Assembly: GCA_024233575.1 (NCBI GenBank) | Contig: JACKPN010000001.1 | Location: 62,001-126,000, forward strand | Direction of reading: 5' to 3' | Source of the DNA: Chlamydiales bacterium | Lineage (GTDB): Bacteria > Chlamydiota > Chlamydiia > Chlamydiales > Criblamydiaceae | DNA length: 64,000 nt | Shown: piece by piece, positions 46,744-54,644 of the stretch | Position numbering within the stretch: position 1 is the stretch's first letter | Layout of the letters: each line of letters starts with the position of its first letter | The notes under the pieces: generated by a model | Seen by the model: only the letters and a program-made list of their open reading frames with translations | What the model was told of the DNA's origin: nothing | Databases searched by the model: none | Position numbers and translations under genes: made by a program

Positions 46744-47633
46744 GAGGAACACTCCTTTAATGTATATTCTAGCGCTTTGACCGCATCATCTCGCGTTTCC
46801 CAGACTGAAATAAATCGTCCTTTGTGGCAGAAGATTGCTCCGGGAATCCCCGATACCTTCTTGAGGTCGTCATCGAGAAGTCCTGCCCACTCTACGGGAA
46901 GAGGACAGCGCACATCCATCCTATTCTTTAGGGAAGGAGGAATACCGCGCAGCTTCCAGTGTTCTCCTGTCGGCATGATCACAAAGCGCGCGGGATGCTG
47001 CTCGCCGCCAAGTTCGAAAAACGGTTCCAGCCATGATAGTGCTCTATCGAAAAAGAGGCACTCACCTTTTGCTTCCATGGCACGCGCGACTTCATCGCGA
47101 CAGGAGCAGATGTACTGGTAACGTTTCCATACCCGCTTCAGATGCCCTAAGCCAAAAGCCAGCGCTTCATAGAAGGCGGCATCCTGCTCTTCGGCGGTTA
47201 CATCGGGATGGATCGGAGTAAAATTCGCCATGACATGGGAGTAAGTACATACACCCGGCAGCTGTGGATCGCGACCATTATCATGGTCGTCGACACCACG
47301 AATGACCGCATTATTCAATACGTGAAAAGCATGGTCATCAATGATCTTCTGTTCTTTCAGATAAAGAAGAATCATCCCTGCACTGCTGAGATCCCCTTGA
47401 TATTCAACTTGATGATGGTCGAACAGTTGATGCTCTGGATCATAAACAGCGCCGACATCACAGACGTAGGCGCAGTGGGACAAACGCTCTTCATCGCGGG
47501 TGCGGACGATCTTGTCAGGATCGATCAAATCGAACAACAGCAGCAAGGCGCATGCGGTTACTTCATCTGCATGAAAAGTTCCATCATGGGTGCCAAAGCT
47601 GCGCGGTACTATCTTTCTATTTTTTTCGATCAT
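46740..47633 (-). CDS. MYG1-family (UPF0160) predicted phosphohydrolase/exonuclease
   Basis: The 297-aa protein has the MYG1 signatures: THDGTFHADEVTACALL at 15-31, FDHHQVEY near 70 (DHH-like metal site) and DDHDNGR near 115. The family is related to DHH phosphoesterases, and eukaryotic MYG1 has RNase activity; the bacterial role is unclear. In Chlamydia a MYG1 gene likewise neighbours a HIT gene. It overlaps that gene by four bases. Confidence 0.9.
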   Translation of the reverse strand: MIEKNRKIVPRSFGTHDGTFHADEVTACALLLLFDLIDPDKIVRTRDEERLSHCAYVCDVGAVYDPEHQLFDHHQVEYQGDLSSAGMILLYLKEQKIIDDHAFHVLNNAVIRGVDDHDNGRDPQLPGVCTYSHVMANFTPIHPDVTAEEQDAAFYEALAFGLGHLKRVWKRYQYICSCRDEVARAMEAKGECLFFDRALSWLEPFFELGGEQHPARFVIMPTGEHWKLRGIPPSLKNRMDVRCPLPVEWAGLLDDDLKKVSGIPGAIFCHKGRFISVWETRDDAVKALEYTLKECSS

Positions 47634-48137
47634 GATTAGACAGTAAGGTGGTAATGGTGAATTATGTCAGAAGCATTTTTTTACGAAAAGAGCTAAAAGG
47701 AATCTGTTCAATCAGTATTTTCAAAACACCGACAAGCGTAAAAAACACGTAAAAAGTCAGGAAATCAGGTGTTTACATTCCATGTCATGAAGAAGTTATC
47801 AACATAGATTTGTTCAACTCCTTCCAGACCCTGCTGAGAGGTGAATTCACCCTATTTTTCTCTTTCAACAAAAAACTTATCATACTCCTTATCAACCGCT
47901 TAAATATCAACCATTGCACTTGCACTTGTTAACCGATTGCGCGTCTGTTTGGTAAAAAATTCCCACAATTTCTTTTTTTTACACACAATATATGAACAGC
48001 CATCCCACAAATTCCACCCATTCAAGAGAAATTTCCCTTGCTAAAATAGCGTACATTTAGCGTACATCATCCCTCTTTCGCAGATTAAGCTATATGTGGT
48101 ATGAAGGATTTTCATAGCGGAGGCACCTCTATTTATC
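47634..48137. other. 500-base divergent intergenic region
   Basis: This AT-rich spacer lies between the MYG1 gene and the LOG-domain gene. It contains several ATCAAC(A/C) words and an 11-base-period direct repeat (see 48047-48067). I see no gene, tRNA or strong hairpin. Promoters for both flanking genes are presumably here. Confidence 0.5.
48047..48067. repeat. tandem TAGCGTACAT direct repeat, possible operator
   Basis: The word TAGCGTACAT occurs at 48047-48056 and again at 48058-48067, an 11-base period (one helical turn). It lies 70-90 bases before the ATG of the LOG-domain gene. The placement suits a regulator binding two turns of one DNA face. Confidence 0.4.
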
Positions 48138-50261
48138 ATGCCCACAATTGAAGATTACCTTGAATCCTCTCATTATGACCTAGTTACGCCCGATGGCAAA
48201 GTCACTAATTTAACGCAGATTAGTGACACCGAAGCGGAGGCGATTGTTTTTATCGATCAAATTTCCCCGGTTTTTGTCGGTTTTGAGATCGATTCCTCTC
48301 TTGTTTTCTTCAACATGAAGAGTACTTTAGCGCAGGTAGGCATCGACGGCATCGGATCCGAGTATCAAATCGATGCCAAAAGCCGTTGCGCTCAGGTAAA
48401 GGTGTTGCTCAAAGCAATTGGTCCGATAGGGAAAGCGATGCTCCCTTATATCAGTGTCGGCTCCACAATAGGAAAGCTCTTCGCTGCAGACGACCGCCGC
48501 CGCGTGCGGGATCCTGAATACCTTTCACGCATGTTCGGCAGATCTGACAGGTGGGGCAAACCGCTGCTGTCGCTAGGCGGATACCAAGGCAGCACCGACT
48601 TAATTCTCGATAAAGTCGACGGACGCACTGTCGCCTACCTTTCACTACAAAAGGGACAAGTCATCTACAGCGACAGAATGAACGGCTTCCTTCCAACGTT
48701 GGGGACCGCGTTGAAAAAAGACTTCCCCTGTCGAGAGATGTTGAAACTCGTGCAGGAGTGGGATCCTCACCAGCCGCGCAATGTTGAGGAAGAACAGCTC
48801 CTTCTTGTTCGAACGATGCCTTTGCACATCCGCACTGTGTTTGGCCGTGTTGTCGACGAGCTGTTATCTGAAGGTTACCACCACACCACAGCTTCCATCC
48901 TTCAGCCCGACACCACTGCCTCCGGAGATATCTACGAATTATATGGCAGCAGCGTCCGCGAGCTGACGGACATCCCTCTTGAGTTCTATACTCTCGAGCC
49001 TTACCGCGAGTATGTTTTCTTCTCCGACCGTGATCAGCTTCAGGAAAAGCTTGAAGACAGCGCATGCCTTTTCAAAGCATTCGATACTGCTCCTGATAAA
49101 GAAAAATACCGATCATCCACCTTCATCGTGAAAAGCTCGCAACTCGAGCGTCTGACAACAAACGACTGGATACAGCGTCAGCCCCGTCCCTTTGATTTTC
49201 CCGGCACCTGGCACAGTGAGAGACAGGGGCTGATGGTTGAACGTTACATCGAGCAGCAAGCGGAGTTCCCCTTTCTCAAAGCGATCAACGACGAGTTGAT
49301 CACTAGCCAGGGAATTTTGTTGTCACGCTATCTGCCTTCTCCCCTAATGAAAAGAATGTTGATCGGAAACGAAGTACAGCGGTTTCTGAAAGCCGTCTAC
49401 TTTCAGTATCCTTCAAAATCGCACGAGGATTTTTTCTCTGCCGAAGACCGTGCTATGCTGCACGACCTTGAAAAGTTTGCAATCCCAATTTATTGGGTAG
49501 ACATCCACACCCGGCGCATCTTGCGATACGTGGAGAAGCCTGATCGCGATTCAGGGATGTTTGTTCCAGTCGACAAGTTGGAAACATTCATTAAATCCAC
49601 CATGTTCGGGATATATGGATCCAACCTCCTTGAAGGTCATTTTGAACATGAGCTGCAAAGACTCATACAAGGTGTATTGGAAATTCGCGGCAATGTCGAT
49701 CATCCCCTACTTTCAAAGAACACCCCTATTGCGCTCGTCACCGGAGGAGGCCCCGGGGCCATGGAAGTCGGCAACCGTGTAGCAAAAGAACTCGGCATCC
49801 TTTCCTGTGCGAACATCGTCGACTTCCGTCGCAAAGATGCCATTGTCAATGAACAGCGTCAAAACCCCTATGTTGAAGCAAAGATGACCTATCGTCTAGA
49901 CAAACTTGTCGAGAGGCAAGCGGAATTTAATCTTGACTTTCCCATTTTCGTTACCGGCGGCATTGGAACCGATTTTGAGTATACGCTGGAGGAGGTTCGA
50001 CGCAAGGTTGGATCGGTCCGCGCTACTCCTATTCTTCTTTTTGGCGAGAAAAAGTATTGGCAAGAAAAGATCACCTCTCGGTTCCGTAGTAATCTTGAGC
50101 ATGGAACTATCCAAGGTTCAGAATGGATCAGCAACTGCTTCTATTGCGTTCAAACCGCCGAACAAGGAATACAAGTGTACAAAAACTATTTCAGCGGAAC
50201 CCTACCTATCGGCAAAGACCACCCCTATAGTAAAGACGGTTTTGTAACCATTGATATTTAA
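48138..50261 (+). CDS. large protein with C-terminal LOG-like Rossmann domain
   Basis: The 707-aa protein has an unrecognised N-terminal region of about 480 residues and then a LOG/lysine-decarboxylase-like fold. In that fold IALVTGGGPGAMEVGNRVAKELG (near 532-555) is the GGGxGxM nucleotide motif, and PIFVTGGIGTDFEYTLEEV (near 610-628) is the PGGxGTxxE motif with its first Pro-Gly altered to Thr-Gly. LOG enzymes cleave nucleotide 5'-monophosphates to free bases. The long N-terminal extension is not typical of LOG proteins. A similarly placed gene follows the HIT/MYG1 pair in Chlamydia. Confidence 0.78.
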   Translation: MPTIEDYLESSHYDLVTPDGKVTNLTQISDTEAEAIVFIDQISPVFVGFEIDSSLVFFNMKSTLAQVGIDGIGSEYQIDAKSRCAQVKVLLKAIGPIGKAMLPYISVGSTIGKLFAADDRRRVRDPEYLSRMFGRSDRWGKPLLSLGGYQGSTDLILDKVDGRTVAYLSLQKGQVIYSDRMNGFLPTLGTALKKDFPCREMLKLVQEWDPHQPRNVEEEQLLLVRTMPLHIRTVFGRVVDELLSEGYHHTTASILQPDTTASGDIYELYGSSVRELTDIPLEFYTLEPYREYVFFSDRDQLQEKLEDSACLFKAFDTAPDKEKYRSSTFIVKSSQLERLTTNDWIQRQPRPFDFPGTWHSERQGLMVERYIEQQAEFPFLKAINDELITSQGILLSRYLPSPLMKRMLIGNEVQRFLKAVYFQYPSKSHEDFFSAEDRAMLHDLEKFAIPIYWVDIHTRRILRYVEKPDRDSGMFVPVDKLETFIKSTMFGIYGSNLLEGHFEHELQRLIQGVLEIRGNVDHPLLSKNTPIALVTGGGPGAMEVGNRVAKELGILSCANIVDFRRKDAIVNEQRQNPYVEAKMTYRLDKLVERQAEFNLDFPIFVTGGIGTDFEYTLEEVRRKVGSVRATPILLFGEKKYWQEKITSRFRSNLEHGTIQGSEWISNCFYCVQTAEQGIQVYKNYFSGTLPIGKDHPYSKDGFVTIDI

Positions 50262-50300
50262 CATTTTAAATTATACTATCATGGGTAAAAAAGGTATTTT

Positions 50301-50969
50301 ATGATTACTTATGATTTGAACACTCATCGATTTGCAGACTGGATCAGGGAAGAAGGTCCTAAACAAGCCATCGCCAAGCAGGAAAAGGAAATTGCTGGCG
50401 TTTTGAAGTCACATAAAAGCATTAAAATTACTCTTAACAATGACCCGGATATTCATCAGATAGTCAAAGCTGACAAGATCAGAGATTTTGTGAATAGCCT
50501 CTTCGCCAACGGCGTTCTTGCGAATGAAGATATTGGATCAATACAAGACGGTATCTTTACCCAGCTTCCCACTACATCTCAGCAGCTCTACAGATACGAA
50601 GACAGCAGCGGTGAAATACGCCCCTCAGCAATTCCCGCTGGAGTTATTTCTCCTGAGGAATTTGCTTCGGGCAGTCGTGAACTTTCAGCTGATTCTGATG
50701 GATTAGTTTCCGAGGGGTCTTCTTTGAAACTTCCCCTGGGAGCTGCAGCGGAAATTGCTGCACGCCCCTTGTATCTTTACACCAAGCTGAATCCATCTGC
50801 AGACAAAACACATCACTACTGTATTTTTTGCGGTAACCTGATGTTATCGCGGTCAAAAGGCAACTTTTCCATTTGCGAAGAAGCCCCCTGTCGGAAGGCA
50901 TTTAGCGATCACCAGAACTTTTTCACTTACCCGCCGCTTGCATTTTCTCGTTATAGAGAGAAACTTTAA
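50301..50969 (+). CDS. hypothetical protein with C-terminal zinc-binding motif
   Basis: The 222-aa protein has a helical N-terminal half and a low-complexity Ser/Pro/Glu middle. Its C-terminal Cys/His cluster (HYCIFCGNLMLSRSKG then CEEAPCRKAF) resembles a zinc finger. No signal or membrane span is present. It follows the LOG-domain gene by 39 bases and overlaps the convergent membrane-protein gene by 47 bases. Confidence 0.65.
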   Translation: MITYDLNTHRFADWIREEGPKQAIAKQEKEIAGVLKSHKSIKITLNNDPDIHQIVKADKIRDFVNSLFANGVLANEDIGSIQDGIFTQLPTTSQQLYRYEDSSGEIRPSAIPAGVISPEEFASGSRELSADSDGLVSEGSSLKLPLGAAAEIAARPLYLYTKLNPSADKTHHYCIFCGNLMLSRSKGNFSICEEAPCRKAFSDHQNFFTYPPLAFSRYREKL

Positions 50970-51768
50970 GAAATGGCGCAATTTCATCCGAAGGCATGAC
51001 AGCTTTTGGATCGTTACCACCGGCGGTGAATGACATCAAATATTTCGGATAGGTTTCGTTCAAGATATTCTGCCAATAGTTCCTGGCATAGTGCGAGTAT
51101 CTACGAATGAATTTTTCCATCTCTCCATAAGTAGGCATCACCAAGTTAATTTTATCGCCCTCTTTGAAGTAATTTTTCCATCCCTGGAATGCGAGATGTA
51201 CCTCTTTTGGAAATGTTGAAGCGGGCAGCTTGCTTAGATCAATATAGCTGCTATCCTTCAGCCCTTTGACAAGAGCCGCATATCCTTCCGGCGCTGCCGG
51301 CCATTGATCAGGAAGCCATTCAGGGTTCTGTTCGAGAAAGTCCATGAACTCTTTTGGAGGGACGACGCGCATGGGAACCTGTGAACGAAGCAGGCGATCC
51401 CAAGTATGGTAAAGGAAAAGCACTTTAGGCGGCGCTACAGCATATACGTCAGCAAGCCCCTCAGCAATACCGATCTTATCGACATACTCAAACCCTGGCA
51501 GGTAGCCTGTTTTTGCTTTCACATGCTGACGCATATGTTGCGGAAACTGCCACAGAAAGAGGGAGAGTTCCCTATTCGTTACCTGAAGAAATGGGCTGCT
51601 TTCGACTTTTTCGTCGATCTGTTTCGTGTACCATGATCCAACGCCCCAGAAGACCGCTACAACAGCGAAGAACACTGCCGTCCACACCCAAAAAAGACCG
51701 GGGTCTTTGGGATACTCTTCATGGATAAAATCTTTTTCCTTTAACTCGTCATCAGGCTGCATGGTCAA
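50923..51768 (-). CDS. single-span membrane protein, unknown
   Basis: The 281-aa protein has a cytoplasmic acidic N-terminus, one membrane span (LFWVWTAVFFAVVAVFWGVGSW, about residues 25-46), and a 230-residue extracytoplasmic domain rich in Trp, Tyr and Pro. I recognise no domain. Its ATG overlaps the stop of the upstream outer-membrane protein gene by four bases, so the two are coupled and probably serve the same envelope process. Confidence 0.75.
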   Translation of the reverse strand: MTMQPDDELKEKDFIHEEYPKDPGLFWVWTAVFFAVVAVFWGVGSWYTKQIDEKVESSPFLQVTNRELSLFLWQFPQHMRQHVKAKTGYLPGFEYVDKIGIAEGLADVYAVAPPKVLFLYHTWDRLLRSQVPMRVVPPKEFMDFLEQNPEWLPDQWPAAPEGYAALVKGLKDSSYIDLSKLPASTFPKEVHLAFQGWKNYFKEGDKINLVMPTYGEMEKFIRRYSHYARNYWQNILNETYPKYLMSFTAGGNDPKAVMPSDEIAPFLKVSLYNEKMQAAGK

Positions 51769-52718
51769 TACCCGTAGCTAAAGCGGATGCTGACATAGCT
51801 TGCTTCCGTATCGCAAAACTGTCCGTCCGGGTTATATCCATCATGATATTCGAGGAACACACGCATCACCTGCCGTGTACCGCATGTTTTACCTACTTCA
51901 TAGCCTAAAATGTATGTCTGTCCTAGCTTGCGTTTGCATCGATCGTTAAATTCAATATGCATGGCAAACAACGGGGTACCATAAAGGTTTTGGCAATAGT
52001 TATAGAACCCTAACTTGTACAACCTGACCTCTGCCCCGCCGGCAGCATAAACATTGCCTGAATTAAACGACTCATCATCATGGACGACCCACCCCGCTCC
52101 TGCGTATAAGCGCAGGCATTCGCCCAGATAGTATGAGCCGAAAAGATCCAGGTATTCTGCGCTTGGGTTAAGGCGCTCCACTTCAGGATTCTGGAGTAAG
52201 AACTCATCACCTAGATGTGACGAGATGTGGAAAAGCCGCAAACGGAACGACCATCGGCCGCAGCAGTATTCCAGCGGTATGCCTACATAATAGTCGGCAT
52301 TCATCAGAGGTGCGGACTCGCCCAAGACATCGAAAACGCCCCATAAGGCACCTTCCAAATTAAGCTGTAGAGCCCCTCCGCATGGCCATACCGAAAACCA
52401 TCGATAGATTGGGAAATTGTTGCCGTAAGAAACAGGAACCACGTTTTTTACTAACGCTTCATCGTTCCAGCGCCATCCTACGGAATAGGTGATCGCTCTG
52501 GGGTCGGCGGCGAACTGGCGAAACAGCCGTCCATCTTGCGGCATCCACACTCCTCGGCATCCACAGCGCTTAGCTAAGCTGCAATCGTTGTCCATGATTG
52601 CATATGGACCCTGGTAACAGCAATCGCATGCCCCGCAAGACGATTGGCAGCAGTCAGCAACAATGTTACTGCTGACAGCAAGAAAAAGAGCAAGGAAGAC
52701 TCCACAAAACGCTTTCAT
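51765..52718 (-). CDS. putative outer-membrane beta-barrel (DUF1207-like)
   Basis: The 317-aa protein has a Sec signal (MKAFCGVFLALFLAVSSNIVA) and then a Cys-dense stretch (CCQSSCGACDCC). The remainder shows alternating strands typical of a beta-barrel, with LFHISSHLGDEFL and YAGAGWVVHDDESF resembling DUF1207 proteins. It ends in an aromatic residue (RFSYGY), as outer-membrane barrels do. The extra cysteines would suit the disulfide-linked chlamydial envelope. Confidence 0.75.
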   Translation of the reverse strand: MKAFCGVFLALFLAVSSNIVADCCQSSCGACDCCYQGPYAIMDNDCSLAKRCGCRGVWMPQDGRLFRQFAADPRAITYSVGWRWNDEALVKNVVPVSYGNNFPIYRWFSVWPCGGALQLNLEGALWGVFDVLGESAPLMNADYYVGIPLEYCCGRWSFRLRLFHISSHLGDEFLLQNPEVERLNPSAEYLDLFGSYYLGECLRLYAGAGWVVHDDESFNSGNVYAAGGAEVRLYKLGFYNYCQNLYGTPLFAMHIEFNDRCKRKLGQTYILGYEVGKTCGTRQVMRVFLEYHDGYNPDGQFCDTEASYVSIRFSYGY

Positions 52719-53107
52719 AAACCCCTCTAGGATACATGTTAAAGACTTCCTTTATAGAGCCTGTACCCATTAACGATAAAGGAAAAAGTTGTCGTGCAGC
52801 TAAGAACTTGTTTTGTTAGTGGAGAACATGCCAAAAAATTGAATTCGCCCTCCTGTACAAACTAAAGACCTGATTGCAATAATATTTTGGGCGTTTCTAG
52901 AGAGCTGATGCCTGTTATTTACAGATTATTAGACTATGCTGTTGAGATCTTTGTTTGAACGGTTACCTGGTCTTTGAAGCCCCCAAGAGCCTGATTTTTC
53001 AAGTTTTTTCTGTATTAACGCTCTAAAGTGAAAACACAACTAGAAAGGAATCATCTATAAAAACCGACGTCAATTATATTTTCAAAAGCTCGCAATTCAC
53101 CTTTCGC
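52719..53107. other. AT-rich spacer before the island tRNA
   Basis: This 390-base stretch lies between the divergent barrel gene and the tRNA promoter. I see no credible gene, RNA or repeat; short T- and A-runs are present. It marks the shift from core to accessory content. Confidence 0.4.
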
Positions 53108-53136
53108 TTGATTTTTCATACCTCTACTGGTAAAAT
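53108..53136 (+). promoter_or_regulatory. promoter of the CAT-anticodon tRNA
   Basis: TTGATT (53108-53113) and TAAAAT (53131-53136) are separated by exactly 17 bases. This places transcription start a few bases before the tRNA at 53147. Confidence 0.65.
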
Positions 53137-53146
53137 CGCCGTCATT

Positions 53147-53219
53147 GGGGCAATAGCTCAGCGGTTAGAGCAGCGGACTCATAACCCGTCGGTCCCTGGT
53201 TCAAATCCAGGTTGCCCCA
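53147..53219 (+). tRNA. tRNA with CAT anticodon (Met or Ile2); island attachment site
   Basis: The cloverleaf has acceptor GGGGCAA / TTGCCCC, D-arm GCTCAGCGGTTAGAGC, anticodon stem GCGGA / CCCGT around CTCATAA (anticodon CAT), T-loop TTCAAAT, discriminator A. The pair next to the loop is an A-C mismatch and the outermost is G-T, so the anticodon stem is weak. CAT can be elongator Met or lysidine-modified Ile; sequence reading does not settle it. Its 3' 46 bases are part of the island's direct repeat. Confidence 0.88.
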
Positions 53220-53220
53220 T
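53174..53220 (+). repeat. attL: left 47-base island repeat
   Basis: The 3' half of the CAT tRNA from the anticodon stem to one base past the discriminator. It is identical to 59670-59716; identity stops at 53173/59669 and at 53221/59717. Confidence 0.9.
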
Positions 53221-53289
53221 TCTTTTCACACACCTGTGAGTGCAATTGAGCTTGATCCAAAACCAAGAATCAAGTTTAATTTAACCCTC

Positions 53290-53308
53290 GCGGTACACTG
53301 GCGGTACA
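53290..53308 (+). repeat. paired GCGGTACA repeat, putative integrase arm site (left)
   Basis: GCGGTACA occurs twice with an 11-base period (53290-53297, 53301-53308) separated by CTG. It lies 70 bases inside attL, just before the integrase start. The right end of the island holds the same arrangement with coordinated C/T changes, which suggests integrase arm-type binding sites. Confidence 0.55.
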
Positions 53309-53372
53309 TTAAAAAACAATTTGTACCAGCACCATCCAGCCGCTCAAACCTTAACCACAAAGGAATTGAGCT

Positions 53373-53906
53373 ATGGCAACGATTACACAAAGAAAAAACA
53401 AGAACGGCACCAAAGTCTGGCGTGCAATTATCCGCCTCAAAGGTTACCCCACTGTCTGTGACCACTTTGACCGCAAGCAAGAAGCTCAAGACTGGGCAAA
53501 TGAAACCGAGTGGCAAATCAAGCTTGGCCGGTACAAATTCGGCAAAGAGGATCAAAAGAAAACTTTGTCGGACCTGATCGACCGCTATTTCAGCGATGGC
53601 GTACTTGATCACCACAAATCCCCCAAGGACGCTAAACGTCATCTTGAATACTTTCGCTCAAGCCTAGGCTCATACGCACTCACTTATCTAACCCCTGAAC
53701 TACTCCTCTCGGAACGCAAAAAACTACAAGAAACTCCAACTTATCGAGGAGAAAAAAGAAATCCTGCAACAGTTAACCGCTATATGTCGTCTCTTAGCGG
53801 TGCACTATGCTACGCTTGTCGTAACTTACGCTGGATCGATGAGAACCCTTGCTCTAATCATAAAACTAAGCCTTGTTCGTTCCATGGACGGAAGACTGAA
53901 CCATAA
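53373..53906 (+). pseudogene. int: tyrosine integrase, catalytic domain deleted
   Basis: The 177-aa frame begins MATITQRKNKNGTKVWRAIIRLKGYP, an AP2-like arm-binding domain. It continues into a SAM-like core-binding domain (LIDRYFSDGVLDHHKSPKDAKRHLEYFRSSLG ... NRYMSSLSGALCYACRNLRWIDENPCSN, in pieces). Normal phage-type integrases run on for another 170-200 residues with the Arg-His-Arg-Tyr catalytic set; here the homology stops at ENPCSN and a short unrelated tail follows. The tail overlaps the 3' end of the opposite-strand TetR gene. Position next to the tRNA 3' end is typical for the integrase of such an island. Confidence 0.85.
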
Positions 53907-54507
53907 AATCAAACGAACCTGGCGGCGCCTTTAATTGCTGCTCAATCAACTTTGGAAAAGCGCGAGCCCGGCGTATTAACTCCTTCTCCGTCCACGGATA
54001 AATACCAACGTCGGTAAGAAACTGCACAGCTGCCAGAACAAATTCTGCGCTCTCTAGCGGGCAGTCCGTGTGGAAAAGCCCCTCATCACATCCTTGTTGA
54101 ATGAGTTGGGCGTATAATGGCGCTTGCTTAGCTAGCGTTGCTGCTAATAGCCTGACATGCATGGCCTCGTTTCCCGGCTGGTGTAAATGGTCAAGAATCG
54201 CAGGCTCTTCCGCAGCAATATTCCCTCGTTCGGTTAGGCTCTGAATTTTCTGCAAAGCATTGCCTTCAGCCCCATCTACTACTCTCTGCATTGCATCCAA
54301 GCTTTCAGTCACCATATCGTCAATAACCGCCTCGAGCAACTCCTTCTTTGATTTGAAATAGTGATAAATAGTCCCTTTAGCGATTCCGACGCTCTCCATT
54401 ACATCTTTCATCGTCGCCTGGTCATACTCTTTAGTCTGAAAAAGGTGACGAGCAGCCTTCACTATCTCCTGCCTGCGCTCTTCGGGTTTTTTTACAATAC
54501 GTGCCAT
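53866..54507 (-). CDS. TetR/AcrR-family transcriptional repressor
   Basis: The 213-aa protein has the N-terminal TetR helix-turn-helix (RRQEIVKAARHLFQTKEYDQATMKDVMESVGIAKGTIYHYFKSKKELLEAV, in pieces, residues 11-60) and an all-helical ligand domain. A TAGGAG ribosome binding site precedes the ATG. It is divergent from the CPBP/beta-lactamase-type gene, and a palindrome suited to TetR proteins lies in the shared spacer. Its last residues lie over the broken end of the integrase. Confidence 0.93.
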   Translation of the reverse strand: MARIVKKPEERRQEIVKAARHLFQTKEYDQATMKDVMESVGIAKGTIYHYFKSKKELLEAVIDDMVTESLDAMQRVVDGAEGNALQKIQSLTERGNIAAEEPAILDHLHQPGNEAMHVRLLAATLAKQAPLYAQLIQQGCDEGLFHTDCPLESAEFVLAAVQFLTDVGIYPWTEKELIRRARAFPKLIEQQLKAPPGSFDFMVQSSVHGTNKA

Positions 54508-54568
54508 GATTTGGTCTCCTATTACCCACTAATCATATGCCATCTCCCCAATAATGGACACTTTTTTA

Positions 54569-54598
54569 TTGACCGACCGACGGTCGGTGTGTTACAAT
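54569..54598 (+). promoter_or_regulatory. promoter with embedded TetR operator
   Basis: TTGACC (54569-54574) and TACAAT (54593-54598) are 18 bases apart. Between them lies the 13-base palindrome ACCGACGGTCGGT (54576-54588), a form typical of TetR-family operators. A repressor bound there would cover the spacer and block the plus-strand gene at 54645. Confidence 0.8.
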
Positions 54599-54644
54599 AG
54601 ACATCCAAAGTTAAGTTTTAAACTCATAATTTAGGATAATCGTT

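Noticed and set aside
15449..47785. Shared 12-base word AGGTGTTTACAT near 15452 and 47772
   Set aside because: Surrounding sequence does not match, spacing to the genes differs, and a coincidence of this size is likely in 64 kb.
47640..48137. Possible replication origin (AT-rich, words like TTATCAACA)
   Set aside because: The words differ from the TTATCCACA DnaA box, are few, and no dnaA, dnaN or similar gene is nearby.
53212..53642. Overlapping frames on both strands across the integrase start
   Set aside because: They are out-of-frame shadows of the integrase N-terminus; the frame at 53373 alone carries recognisable domains.
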